Origin: Bowmanella dokdonensis
GTDB taxonomy: Bacteria > Pseudomonadota > Gammaproteobacteria > Enterobacterales > Alteromonadaceae
Assembly (NCBI RefSeq): GCF_017254865.1
Contig: NZ_JAFKCV010000002.1
Span: 477,837 to 541,836 of the forward strand
Length of the DNA stretch: 64,000 nucleotides
Direction: 5' to 3'
The notes beneath the pieces are model-generated. The model was not told the origin of the DNA. It ran no database searches and saw only the letters and a list, made by a program, of their open reading frames with translations. Positions 33,666-42,792 of the stretch are shown one piece after another (position 1 is the stretch's first letter; each line of letters starts with the position of its first letter). A program made the translations under genes and the position numbers.

Positions 33666-35483
33666 GTGAGAGAAACGAGCAGCGGTCACATCATATTGCG
33701 TCTCCTGTTGGCAACAGCTTTTCTGTCAACGGGTTTCGTCGCCTGGTCGGACAGCCCGCTCCGTTCACAGGAAAACCTCAGGCGCCCCGCCCCCAGGCCC
33801 ACCTCCCTGCCCTCCCTGTCAGTCATGGAGGCTGGGAAGGTCAAGGCTACAAAAAAGATGCCTCTGTCGTCCATCGGCGACGGATCCGGTCCCATGGTCT
33901 CTCAGCCTCAGGTGCGTATTACTCCCCTGTTCCATTCGGCCAGCATCACCCTCTATGGCATGAACTCCACCCACAGCGCCTGGGTGGAGTTCAGTGAACA
34001 GGGACAGGAAGACTGGAATGAAGCCCTGCCGCTGGTCTTCGATCCCATCGAAGGGGCTCTGTCCGGCAGTCTGGTGCGGCTAAAGCCGGACACCCCATAC
34101 CAAGTTCGGCTGGCATTGTACGCTAATGGGGACTTTACCGGAGAGCAACAATACCAGTTCCGTACCCGCGCCAATCATCCCCCAGTGGATCCGGAGCGCG
34201 TCTATCGTCTGGCCGATATCTATCAGGGCGGCACGCTGGATCTGGAAGCCCTGGGTATCGAAGGACGGCCCGGAGGCTGGGCCAAGATCGTCGGCGACAA
34301 AGACACCTGGATACGAACAGAACAGGGGGAGAAATTTGCCATTAATATTGGCGACAACAGCTACATCCACTTTGAAAACATCCAGGTGGATGGCGGCGGC
34401 CGCCATGCTGTGACCAGCCTTAACGCCCATCATCTGTGGTTCAGCGACTGCGAGATTTCCGGCTGGGGCCGGGAAGCGGGCATTGAAAAGGACGGCCTGG
34501 CCTATGAGAATGAACAGGCCACCGAACCTATCAACTACGATGCGGGCTTTCATCTTCGCAGTACCGGCGTGGTGGTCGTGGAGGATTGCCAGGTCCATTC
34601 TCCGGTGCCCGCGGCCAATCACTGGGGCGATGGCCACCCGCAGGGCGCCACGGCTTTTCTGGTGCTGGCCAACCACCCAAATCCCGACTACCAGGGACAA
34701 TATGTGCTGCGCCACAACCGCTTTTTCGGCACTAATGAGCACAGATTCAACGATGTGATAGAGAGCCGGTCAAATGGCCAGCCCTGGGGCGGTTTCCTGC
34801 GTGACTCGGCGATACATGACAACTACCTGGCCTATGCCAATGACGATCTGATTGAACTGGATGGGGGCCAGCACAACGTACTGGTGTACGACAACGTACT
34901 CGAACAGGGCTATACGGGCATCAGTGCAGTGCCCAATATGCTCGGGCCCAGCTATATCTTTAATAACTTCATCCATAATCTGGGCGACGAGCGCCAAAAG
35001 GCCTGGGCGGCCATCAAACTGGGCGGCCTGCAAAGCGCCCCTGCCGGCCTGACCCATATTTTCGGCAACCTGATTATCAGTCGCAGCAACGGCATCGCGG
35101 CAGCCGCCTTCAAGGGCGACAGCAGTTACTGGGTGCATGCACAGAACAACGTGCTGGTCCACGACAGGTACTGGCAGGTCATGGGTTATGGCATCTATGA
35201 CAAAAAGCCCACTCCGGCTTCACGTTACCTGAACAATTACATTTTCAATCTGTATACGGGGCAGAGTGAATTCGAGGCGAACCTGGACGTGGGCTTCCAC
35301 GACACCGGACAGCTTAATCAGCAATTTGCCCTGGACCTTGCCGAATCCTGGCGCCAGATCACCCTGGACGTACCCGAATCGTTGCATCTGCCTAACTTCT
35401 CACGCACCACTGAACAGGGTGAGCTGATTATCGGCGTGGCGGCGGATCTTTCTTCAACCGAATCACAGGGAGGGACCAGGTGA
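33666..35483 (+). CDS. Exported FN3-like/right-handed beta-helix protein
   Basis: 605 aa from GTG 33666, chosen because AAGGAAGG lies 8-10 bases upstream and the N-terminus then becomes a signal peptide (IILRLLLATAFLSTGF); an ATG at 33615 would add 17 residues without a ribosome-binding site. A Pro-rich linker is followed by a fibronectin-III-like domain (PDTPYQVRLALYANGDF). A parallel beta-helix then runs from about residue 180 to 540, with repeated turns such as NSYIHFENIQVDGGG, HHLWFSDCEISG and GPSYIFNNFIHN. Such folds are common in polysaccharide lyases, epimerases and adhesins. It is the first gene of an operon with two sulfotransferases and a GT2, so action on a sulfated polymer is plausible. 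Confidence 0.82.
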   Translation: MRETSSGHIILRLLLATAFLSTGFVAWSDSPLRSQENLRRPAPRPTSLPSLSVMEAGKVKATKKMPLSSIGDGSGPMVSQPQVRITPLFHSASITLYGMNSTHSAWVEFSEQGQEDWNEALPLVFDPIEGALSGSLVRLKPDTPYQVRLALYANGDFTGEQQYQFRTRANHPPVDPERVYRLADIYQGGTLDLEALGIEGRPGGWAKIVGDKDTWIRTEQGEKFAINIGDNSYIHFENIQVDGGGRHAVTSLNAHHLWFSDCEISGWGREAGIEKDGLAYENEQATEPINYDAGFHLRSTGVVVVEDCQVHSPVPAANHWGDGHPQGATAFLVLANHPNPDYQGQYVLRHNRFFGTNEHRFNDVIESRSNGQPWGGFLRDSAIHDNYLAYANDDLIELDGGQHNVLVYDNVLEQGYTGISAVPNMLGPSYIFNNFIHNLGDERQKAWAAIKLGGLQSAPAGLTHIFGNLIISRSNGIAAAAFKGDSSYWVHAQNNVLVHDRYWQVMGYGIYDKKPTPASRYLNNYIFNLYTGQSEFEANLDVGFHDTGQLNQQFALDLAESWRQITLDVPESLHLPNFSRTTEQGELIIGVAADLSSTESQGGTR

Positions 35484-36157
35484 TATCCCATCGGCACCAG
35501 TGTATTTTTATTCATATTCCCAAATGTGCCGGCACCAGCATCGAAACGGCGCTGGGCCATTTTAACGGCCATAAGGGCCGGGAAGGTCAGGATCATCGCA
35601 GTATTCGTATGCTGCAGCAGCCGCTACCCCTGAGCAAGGCTGTTCGCAATATGGAGAACCTCAAGGATGTATTGCGCCGGGTACGGGACAGATACCGCAA
35701 CCCGGCCAATCCCAACAATGCACTGACCGTCGATCCCAACCAGTATCAGGAGTATTTCAAGTTCACCCTGGTCAGGAATCCCTGGGCCAGGGCCTATTCC
35801 TGGTATAAAAATGCCATGCGTGATCCTATTCACCAGCGCAGCTACGGCATTGACCCGGACCTGGCCTTCAGTGCATTTTTGCACCGTTTTGCCGGCCGGG
35901 GCTTTCTGCGCCCGCAAACTTACTGGCTGAAGGATTTCAGCGGCAATATCCCGATGGACTATGTGGGCAGGTTCGAAACCCTTCAGGACGACTTTATGGT
36001 CATTGCCGGCAAGCTCGGTCTGCCCCCATCCATCCTGCCACACCGCATCCGGGGCGAAAACAGCGATTACCGTCAGGCGTACTGCGATCGGACCATCGAA
36101 CTGGTCGCCCGGCATTATCAGGAAGAAATCCAACTTTTTGGTTACCAGTTTGAGTAA
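35480..36157 (+). CDS. Sulfotransferase family 2-like protein
   Basis: 225 aa from GTG 35480, which overlaps the previous stop by 4 bp and has AGGGAGG upstream. The PAPS 5'-phosphosulfate loop is FIHIPKCAGTSIETAL near the N-terminus, and the 3'-phosphate-binding segment is FTLVRNPWARAYSWY. This fits carbohydrate sulfotransferases of the Sulfotransfer_2 type, transferring sulfate from PAPS to a glycan hydroxyl. The protein is soluble and cytoplasmic. Next to it is a second sulfotransferase of a different family. Confidence 0.9.
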   Translation: MISHRHQCIFIHIPKCAGTSIETALGHFNGHKGREGQDHRSIRMLQQPLPLSKAVRNMENLKDVLRRVRDRYRNPANPNNALTVDPNQYQEYFKFTLVRNPWARAYSWYKNAMRDPIHQRSYGIDPDLAFSAFLHRFAGRGFLRPQTYWLKDFSGNIPMDYVGRFETLQDDFMVIAGKLGLPPSILPHRIRGENSDYRQAYCDRTIELVARHYQEEIQLFGYQFE

Positions 36158-36167
36158 GGGAGAACCC

Positions 36168-36956
36168 ATGTATCTGTACGAAAACCAGTTCAGCCGGGAA
36201 CATGACTTTGCCACGGATGCCAGGGCGGGAAAATTCCTGGTCATCGCCTCAACCCCGAGGTGCGGAAGCCATATGCTAGGCCATGCCCTGCACCAGATTG
36301 GCTGCTTCGGTTTCCCCCTTGAATACGCCAACCCGGTCAACTTGCCCGAATGGGAAAAACAATTGCAAAGGCAGGGCTTCCCTGAAGTGCTGGATGAACT
36401 GATGCGCCGGCGCACCTCAAGTAACGGCGTCTTTGCTATCAAGATCCATTATGAGCATATTGCCACCTTTGGCGGCTTCCCGCCTCTGATGCGTCATTTC
36501 CCCAACGCTTTTTACCTTTTGCTGACCCGCCGGGATGCGCTCAGGCAAGCGGTTTCCCTGTCCCGTGCCAAACAGACCGGTGTCTGGATTGCCGGGCAGC
36601 AGGCCAGCACCCACCCTCCCCAATACAGCTATCAGGACATTAACCAGAGTCTCAAGCGGGTACTGATGGATACCGCAAGCTGGCGTTACCTGCTGGCCTC
36701 TCACGGTTGCCGCCATCTGGAAATGAGCTTCGAGCAGGCCAGCGCCGATCTGGATGGCACCGCGGCGCTGCTGGCCGGCAAGCTGGGCATAGAGGCCCCG
36801 TCCAGGACCGCCCGTCCCGTCACGCACAGACAGGGCGATGAGCTGAACCAGCAATGGTATGAAAGATTCCTGCAACAACACCGGGCATCATCAGACTCTC
36901 TCACCCGTCAGGACGGTCTGCTGGATAAAGTTTTCAGAAGAATGCGCGGAGGCTGA
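36168..36956 (+). CDS. Stf0-type sulfotransferase
   Basis: 262 aa; the ATG at 36168 follows GGGAGA and sits 10 bp after the previous gene. The N-terminal loop IASTPRCGSHMLGHAL and LLLTRRDALRQAVSLSRAKQTG are characteristic of the Stf0 family, founded on mycobacterial trehalose 2-sulfotransferase. It probably sulfates a sugar precursor or repeat unit with PAPS. No PAPS-synthesis gene is in the window, so the donor would come from general sulfate assimilation. Confidence 0.88.
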   Translation: MYLYENQFSREHDFATDARAGKFLVIASTPRCGSHMLGHALHQIGCFGFPLEYANPVNLPEWEKQLQRQGFPEVLDELMRRRTSSNGVFAIKIHYEHIATFGGFPPLMRHFPNAFYLLLTRRDALRQAVSLSRAKQTGVWIAGQQASTHPPQYSYQDINQSLKRVLMDTASWRYLLASHGCRHLEMSFEQASADLDGTAALLAGKLGIEAPSRTARPVTHRQGDELNQQWYERFLQQHRASSDSLTRQDGLLDKVFRRMRGG

Positions 36957-36957
36957 C

Positions 36958-37962
36958 ATGCTGCAGGAACCAGACTATATCGTTTCGATCATTGTGCCCG
37001 TCTACAACCGGGCTCATACGGTGGCACAGACCCTGGCCAGTATTCAGCAACAGACCTATCCCTATTTTGAGGTAGTGATAGTGGATGACGGCTCCACCGA
37101 TGGCAGCGCCGAGGCGATCAAACCCTTCCTCAGCGACGTGCGGTTTCACTACCATTACCAGCCCAACAGCGGGCGACCCTCTATCGCCCGTAATCGTGGC
37201 GCCATGTTAGCCAGCTACGACTGGCTGGCGTTTCTTGACTCGGATGACCAGTGGCAGACGGATTACCTGTATGCCCAGGTCAGCACCCTGCGCAGCTTTG
37301 CCAGCCAGAAGGTCAAACTGGTTTTCAGCGACAATCGCAAGACCCTGGACGGCAGACCGGTGTACGACAGCTTTATCCGCCAGTTGCATCTGCAGGAGGA
37401 GCTTGAGCTGGCCACCAGTGAGAAGAATCGATTTGGCCGGCGGTTCGACCCCCTGCTGTTTCAACGGGCCCTGTGCAGGACAGGTTTTCTGATGACCCAG
37501 GGGATCCTGGTGGAAAAAGCGTTATTCCTGCACGCCGGCGGCTTCGACGACAGGCTGAAGTTTGCCGAGGACACCGACACCTGGCTGACCCTCTGCAACC
37601 TGACCCCAGTTGCCCAGTGCGCCGGCGTCGGCTTTACCTATTGCTGCCATCAGGACAATCTTACCCGGCATAAGGTTGACCGTTTCTACGCCGACACCCT
37701 GCAGGTGTTACGCAAGCATGAGATGCGACTGGCCAATGACAAGCCGTCAGTCCAGCACCTACGGGCACGTATACTCAAGTACCAGATTCAGCGTCTTGCC
37801 GATTGTGGGACACCCGCAGAGCAGGAGCTATGTCCAGCCCAACCCCGCCGGCTGGGGCTGGGGAGCTTTTTCAATGTGACCTGGAATCGTGAGCTGCTGC
37901 GCACCCTGGCCAGGAATCTGCCGCGGTTGCCGGCCTTTTTGTTCAGCCGCACCGCCGGATAG
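36958..37962 (+). CDS. Glycosyltransferase family 2
   Basis: 334 aa; ATG 36958 comes one base after the Stf0 stop, with GGAGG before it. A GT-A fold: SIIVPVYNRAHTVAQTLASI, VVDDGSTDGS, the DXD-like LDSDDQWQ and a later GGFDDRLKFAEDTD. It probably adds a sugar to an undecaprenyl-linked repeat unit. It is the last gene of the beta-helix/sulfotransferase operon and is convergent with the pyruvyl transferase of the main polysaccharide operon. Confidence 0.92.
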   Translation: MLQEPDYIVSIIVPVYNRAHTVAQTLASIQQQTYPYFEVVIVDDGSTDGSAEAIKPFLSDVRFHYHYQPNSGRPSIARNRGAMLASYDWLAFLDSDDQWQTDYLYAQVSTLRSFASQKVKLVFSDNRKTLDGRPVYDSFIRQLHLQEELELATSEKNRFGRRFDPLLFQRALCRTGFLMTQGILVEKALFLHAGGFDDRLKFAEDTDTWLTLCNLTPVAQCAGVGFTYCCHQDNLTRHKVDRFYADTLQVLRKHEMRLANDKPSVQHLRARILKYQIQRLADCGTPAEQELCPAQPRRLGLGSFFNVTWNRELLRTLARNLPRLPAFLFSRTAG

Positions 37963-38018
37963 TGGAGCAAATCTGAGGGTCACTGATTACCGATAAGGCA
38001 GCCATATGAAACCTGCCT

Positions 38019-38058
38019 GTCTTTGCTTTTTTGCGCAGGAACGCGAAAACGCAAAGAC
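38019..38058. terminator. Long hairpin between convergent operons (bidirectional terminator candidate)
   Basis: Arms of 17 bases: GTCTTTGC, then TTTTTT, then GCG, pair with CGC, GAAAAC and GCAAAGAC around the 6-base loop CAGGAA. Only one mismatch and one wobble occur. It sits in the 165-bp gap where the sulfotransferase operon and the pyruvyl transferase operon converge. The A/T runs are inside the stem instead of forming a trailing U tract, which is unlike a textbook terminator. Confidence 0.6.
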
Positions 38059-38127
38059 AAGGAGCCGCTTTTGCAACTCCTACTCTGGGCGCGAAATGAT
38101 GGGGTCCCAGCTTCGCGATTACATTAT

Positions 38128-39189
38128 TCAGGCAGCCCGCTTGGGCAGATCGTTGAAACCGTCCTGCCGGTCGGCGGCCAGCCTCTGCAGTGCCTGGTAC
38201 AGACGTTGTCTGGCGGCCTGAAACTGCTGTTCATCACTCAGGTAGCCCTGTTGGCTGGCCAGCCCCTGCAACTGGGTCGCAGTGCGCGATATCCGGCCGG
38301 TTGGGTGATTGCCTATAGCATTGAGCAGCGGCAGCAAGAGCTTGCGACGAATTTTCAGGTAACGCCTGCGCCTGGCCATGATACTGCGATCCCTTCGCCG
38401 GGCCTGTTGGGCAGCCAGTTCTCTGACCGCGGCAGACAGATCCGGTTGTTCGGTGGAAAGACTGGCCAGATTGGCATTGTCATTGAGGGCCACCGCCGCC
38501 ATCTTATCATCGAGCCAACCGATACGGGACGGCGGATGGACAAACACGGGACGTACCCTGGCGCCCACCGCCAATGCCCAGTCATTCCATTTGAAACGAC
38601 TGATCTCGCGACTGCTCCAGACCGGGATCCAGGGTACCCGGTAGGCATCGGCAAGAATAGCCGCATGCATGGACTCCGCCAGCACCAACCTGGCCCGAGC
38701 CAACTGGCGAATCACCTGCTTGGACTCGTCTCTCGGATCGACCAGGGCGATCCCCGCCATCCGGCAGACTTTGCCCCAGTCGCTGCGGCGCATGCTGTCA
38801 AGATGGGGTACAAACACCACCTGCCGGTCGTTGGGCGGCAGAGGGGGGACTTCCAGTACATCAGGGATCAGAATGGCAGGGTCGGCTAACACATAGTCCT
38901 CACCATACCCCAGCAGACGGGCGGTCAGCGGTCCGCGAAAGCCGTAACAACGACAATGGGGCTGATGGATAAAGTCTGGCAGACTGCCGTAGCCGGCCCC
39001 CGAGCCCAGCACCACCAGCCTGTTCGCTGCCGGGAGCTGGTGGGTCAGCACTGTGCCGGCACCGGCGAGCATCACATCGGTATTGTCGTCCCAGTCACCC
39101 GGCAGTAGCGCCCGCCACAACCAGGCATTGAGGTCATCACCAAAATTCCCCTCCTTGCCCTCTGGCGATTGCCAGTAATGAACATGCAT
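38128..39189 (-). CDS. Polysaccharide pyruvyl transferase family protein
   Basis: 353 aa from ATG 39189 (MHVHYWQSPEGKEGNFGDDLN), preceded by GGGAGAAGGGA; frames starting further upstream add only a leader overlapping the flippase. NFGDDLN, VLGSGAGYGSLP, CYGFRGPLTARLLGYG and LADPAILIPDV match the family, which puts a pyruvate ketal on a sugar using phosphoenolpyruvate. It is the last gene of the minus-strand polysaccharide operon. Pyruvylation would add negative charge to the polymer. Confidence 0.88.
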   Translation of the reverse strand: MHVHYWQSPEGKEGNFGDDLNAWLWRALLPGDWDDNTDVMLAGAGTVLTHQLPAANRLVVLGSGAGYGSLPDFIHQPHCRCYGFRGPLTARLLGYGEDYVLADPAILIPDVLEVPPLPPNDRQVVFVPHLDSMRRSDWGKVCRMAGIALVDPRDESKQVIRQLARARLVLAESMHAAILADAYRVPWIPVWSSREISRFKWNDWALAVGARVRPVFVHPPSRIGWLDDKMAAVALNDNANLASLSTEQPDLSAAVRELAAQQARRRDRSIMARRRRYLKIRRKLLLPLLNAIGNHPTGRISRTATQLQGLASQQGYLSDEQQFQAARQRLYQALQRLAADRQDGFNDLPKRAA

Positions 39190-39200
39190 TCCCTTCTCCC

Positions 39201-40616
39201 TCATGTCCTGGTCCTCATGACCAGCATCAATCCTTTGTACCAATTGGGTTTAAGCAGCGAAAAGCTGATCAGGTAAACCAGCAGGCCGGTGAGCACGGCG
39301 ATCAGTATCATGGCAAAATCCATGGCAAACTGGCGGGAAAGCATCCACACCACCCCCAGCATTAAAGTCGATGCCAGCAGGATGCGTCCGTAATCATATG
39401 CCAGGCGCTGATAATCCAACTGCGTCACCCGGCTTATCTGGTAACACTTAAAACCCAAATCCAAAGTGGTATGAACCGTCAGGGCCAGCACGGCAGCCAT
39501 GGCCCCCAGGGCGGGTGACAACCACCAGACCAGCCCCAGACTCAGCAGCGAGAGGCAGATATCCGCGCCCACCCCGATTCTGGCCTGGCCCATGGCCGCC
39601 AGCGTGGCGGGCACATACAACACCAGGCTGCGCAGGGCCGCCAGCAGGGCCAGGATCTGAAACAATACGATGGCGGCATGCCACTTCTCATCGAAGGCAT
39701 AACGGATGATATCCGGCCCCACCGCCAGGGCGCCGACAAACAGCGGCACCATCAACAACGCCGTGTATACGCTGAGATCCGACACGAATCGCCCCACCTG
39801 ATGCCCTTCGTTGGCCCGCCTGGCAATGGCCGGCAGGGCATAACTGAGCAGTCCTTCGCTGAGCGCCTGGCGGGGCAGATCGATCAGGCGGTTGGCGAAA
39901 CTGAAGTACCCCACCACAGTGGTGCTGGTGGTCGCACCGAGCAGTAAAGTCATGCCCCTGACCAGCATGCCGCGGCTGAGCATTTTCAGGGCAATGGAGC
40001 TGCCTTCTTTGGCGATAGACAAAAACACCGGCCAACTTACCGGGCCCCATACGTGCTGCCAGCGCCCTCTGAGCAGCCAGAGCAGGGCAAAGCAATCCAT
40101 GACCACCGCCTGCAAAACGATGGCCCAGGCCCCCGCGCCGCCCAGTGCCGCGCCAATCCCGGCCAGCGCGCCGAGCACTTTTCCGGCCAGGGTGCGGTTG
40201 GCCAGGGCCTTGAAATTACGTTCGCGCCTGAGCATGGCGACCAGTGGCCTGGCCATGACACTGGCCAGCAGTTTGAGACAGGCAAAGGCCACCAGGGCCA
40301 CAAACAGTCCGTCGTCGCTGGCCAGCCAGATGGCACCTACCAACACCACACTGGTGACCAGACTAAGGGCGCCGCCCAGCCAGAATACCGATGCGGCGCT
40401 TTTTGACATATCGTCCCTGCGACGCACCAGGGGATCTTCGAGCAGGCTGCAATAGACCACCCCGAATGTCTCCGCCAGAGTCAGGGCCAGCACCCCCAGA
40501 CCAAACTGGCTGGGCCCCAGCAGTAAAGCATAGAGAAGGAAGGAGCAGACCGAGATCCCGATCAGGCCGAACTTCTCGAAAAAGATCCAGCTGAGGTTGA
40601 TGACTCTGTGTCGCAT
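39201..40616 (-). CDS. Wzx-like oligosaccharide flippase
   Basis: A 471-aa polytopic MATE/MVF-type protein with about 12 to 14 hydrophobic segments, starting MRHRVINLSWIFFEKFGLIGIS. The motif NRLIDLPRQALSEGLLSYALPAIARR is typical of polysaccharide transporters. It is predicted to move the undecaprenyl-PP-linked repeat unit to the periplasmic leaflet. It lies 2 bp after the upstream GT2 gene in transcription order. Confidence 0.88.
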   Translation of the reverse strand: MRHRVINLSWIFFEKFGLIGISVCSFLLYALLLGPSQFGLGVLALTLAETFGVVYCSLLEDPLVRRRDDMSKSAASVFWLGGALSLVTSVVLVGAIWLASDDGLFVALVAFACLKLLASVMARPLVAMLRRERNFKALANRTLAGKVLGALAGIGAALGGAGAWAIVLQAVVMDCFALLWLLRGRWQHVWGPVSWPVFLSIAKEGSSIALKMLSRGMLVRGMTLLLGATTSTTVVGYFSFANRLIDLPRQALSEGLLSYALPAIARRANEGHQVGRFVSDLSVYTALLMVPLFVGALAVGPDIIRYAFDEKWHAAIVLFQILALLAALRSLVLYVPATLAAMGQARIGVGADICLSLLSLGLVWWLSPALGAMAAVLALTVHTTLDLGFKCYQISRVTQLDYQRLAYDYGRILLASTLMLGVVWMLSRQFAMDFAMILIAVLTGLLVYLISFSLLKPNWYKGLMLVMRTRT

Positions 40617-40618
40617 GA

Positions 40619-41533
40619 TCAGCGTAACTGGTTAAGCAGGTTGAAATTTCCCACCAGGCTGCCATAGGCATTAATCAGTGCATGACGGCTCCAATAGACC
40701 CGTCCACCGGACAGTTTCCTGGCCTTCTCGAACAGATTCCGGTACTGGGGCACATTATTGGCCCGCAGGGCGTCGCGGAAAAACTCTTCCAGGTTTTCAT
40801 ACCAGATATGGTCGACCTGCCTGCCCTTGACTTTAGCCATGCGGATCAGGCGTTCCACACACTGGATACGATACTGGTAATTCCTGTCGCTGCAGGCGGT
40901 CAGGTTGCCTTCGTGATTGACCTTGCGCACTGTCACCTGTGGCACAGTATGCACCTGGCCGCGACAAGCCAGACTGGCCCAAAGCAGCCGGTCCTCACCA
41001 AAGCGTATATCCTCATCGAAGCCGCCTACCTTACGAATCGCCTCGGTGCTGGCCAGCACCGAGGAGGTGGCGTTGATGACATTACGGGTCAGAAACTGCT
41101 CAAATACCCAGCCGTCCTTGTGCCTGTCAATGGTCAGCACCCGGTCCTCTCCCCAATGCACTTCGGCAAAGGTGTCGATCAGCACCGCCTGGGGATGCAG
41201 GTTGGCCAGCTCAATCTGCATTTCCAGTTTATGCCAGTGGACCCAGTTGTCGTCCGCATCGAGAAAAGCCACCCAGGGTCTGGCCGTCTGGGCCACACCG
41301 TGGTTGCGTGCCGCCGCCGGGCCACCGTTTTCCACCTGGCAGTAGCGAATCAGCGGAAAATAACGGGACCCTCGTATCACCTCATCGGTGTTGTCGGTGG
41401 AACCGTCATTGACCACTATCACCTCGCCGGGCAACTCCCTTTGCCGGAACAGGGATTCCAGGGTGTCCTGAATAAACCCTGCGCAGTTATAGGCGGGGAT
41501 CACCACCGCAATGTCTTCTGTTGTATATCTCAC
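40619..41533 (-). CDS. Glycosyltransferase family 2
   Basis: 304 aa. GT-A motifs are VVIPAYNCAGFIQDTLESL, VVNDGSTDNT, GGPAAARNHGV and DADDNW, followed by GGFDEDIRFGEDRLLW. A cytoplasmic inverting transferase acting on the lipid-linked repeat unit is likely. It overlaps the polymerase gene by 4 bp and the flippase follows after 2 bp, showing tight translational coupling. Confidence 0.93.
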   Translation of the reverse strand: MRYTTEDIAVVIPAYNCAGFIQDTLESLFRQRELPGEVIVVNDGSTDNTDEVIRGSRYFPLIRYCQVENGGPAAARNHGVAQTARPWVAFLDADDNWVHWHKLEMQIELANLHPQAVLIDTFAEVHWGEDRVLTIDRHKDGWVFEQFLTRNVINATSSVLASTEAIRKVGGFDEDIRFGEDRLLWASLACRGQVHTVPQVTVRKVNHEGNLTACSDRNYQYRIQCVERLIRMAKVKGRQVDHIWYENLEEFFRDALRANNVPQYRNLFEKARKLSGGRVYWSRHALINAYGSLVGNFNLLNQLR

Positions 41534-42792
41534 AGTACCTCCTTGAATCTGTATTGGCGAAGCTCGCCCACGTAGCGGACAGCAGTAAAAGAAATCAACG
41601 CAAACAGGAACATGTCGAAGCTGTTGTGATTGATGATCACAAAAGCCACATAGTTCACCATAAGTTGCAATATCAGGATGCTGATCAGCGGCGCGAACAG
41701 CAGCCCCTGCGGATGGTAGATATAGGCTCTGGCGGCGTTGAACAAACTGGTGCCGACCAGGGCGACAACCAAGCCCAGGCCGGCTATTCCGCCGTGCAGT
41801 AGCGCTTCGTAGTAACCGCTGTGGGCATTGCCTATATAGCCCCAGCGATCGACAAAATCGGCCACCGCACTGCTGGCCCAGAAGGCGCCAAAGCCGTAGC
41901 CGAATGTCGGCTCCTCGGCCACATAGTCATCCATCAGTTCCCAGATGACCACCCTGTTGGTCAGGGTGGGATCGCGACCAAGCAGGCCGAGTAACACGTC
42001 GTACAGGTAGAAGCAGACCAGACCGCCCAGGAGTAGCAGAGCGCTGATCATCACCAGCCGGTGGAAATTGACCTGTGGGCGATAGGTGCGTAGATAGGCC
42101 AGCAACGCCACCATCATCAGGCCGGCCAGCAGGATCACTGCCGCCGTGGCCGAGCGGGACAGGACTAAGGCCAGCAGCAGGACAGCCAGCAAAGTCCGCT
42201 CTGTCCCGGTACGGAAGTGACCCAGGCCCACCAGGATGAGGACGGCATAGGCATATGCCCTGGCACCGGCATTCTTGTCGGCGAAAATGCCGACGAAGGC
42301 ATGCTCCCGTAATCCGCCGCCCACTGAAACCAGGGAGGGACTGACCAGAAGCAGCAACAATCCAATCAGCGCGGCCACGCCGACGGCATTGGCGAAAAAA
42401 CGCATCAGGGAGACCGGCTCAAAGCTTTGTACCAGTACATAGGCCGCCAGCACCAGGGTGGAAAAGGCAATCACCCGGCGAAAGCTGATATCCGGCTCGT
42501 AGGACCATGATATGGACAGGCAGAAATACCCAATCAGCAACAGCCACCAGATACCCCCCGTAAACCGGAAAGGCCCTTCCAGGTGTCGCATTCGCCAGAA
42601 CAGATAGCCCCCCAGACCAAATAGCATCACACCCATCAGTTGCCTGGGCAGGTTTCCGCCGGCGTTATAGTTCAACATATCTTCTGCCTGGCCCGGCCCG
42701 AACAGATTGCTGGCGAAATTGAGAAAGGCGCAGTAATAGATCAGCGCCAGCAGCAGATAGCCCCGCTTCAGACTGTCCAGACTCAACACCAT
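41530..42792 (-). CDS. Wzy-like O-antigen/EPS polymerase (O-antigen ligase family)
   Basis: 420 aa from ATG 42792, which shares TGATG with the stop of the upstream GT4; this fixes the start against a longer frame from 42828. About ten or eleven hydrophobic segments surround a periplasmic loop with PTLTNRVVIWELMDDYVAEEPTFGYGFGAFW, the pattern of Wzy/WaaL proteins, and GNAHSGYYEALLHGG is a typical polymerase motif. It would polymerise repeat units in the periplasm together with the flippase and Wzc. Confidence 0.9.
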   Translation of the reverse strand: MVLSLDSLKRGYLLLALIYYCAFLNFASNLFGPGQAEDMLNYNAGGNLPRQLMGVMLFGLGGYLFWRMRHLEGPFRFTGGIWWLLLIGYFCLSISWSYEPDISFRRVIAFSTLVLAAYVLVQSFEPVSLMRFFANAVGVAALIGLLLLLVSPSLVSVGGGLREHAFVGIFADKNAGARAYAYAVLILVGLGHFRTGTERTLLAVLLLALVLSRSATAAVILLAGLMMVALLAYLRTYRPQVNFHRLVMISALLLLGGLVCFYLYDVLLGLLGRDPTLTNRVVIWELMDDYVAEEPTFGYGFGAFWASSAVADFVDRWGYIGNAHSGYYEALLHGGIAGLGLVVALVGTSLFNAARAYIYHPQGLLFAPLISILILQLMVNYVAFVIINHNSFDMFLFALISFTAVRYVGELRQYRFKEVL

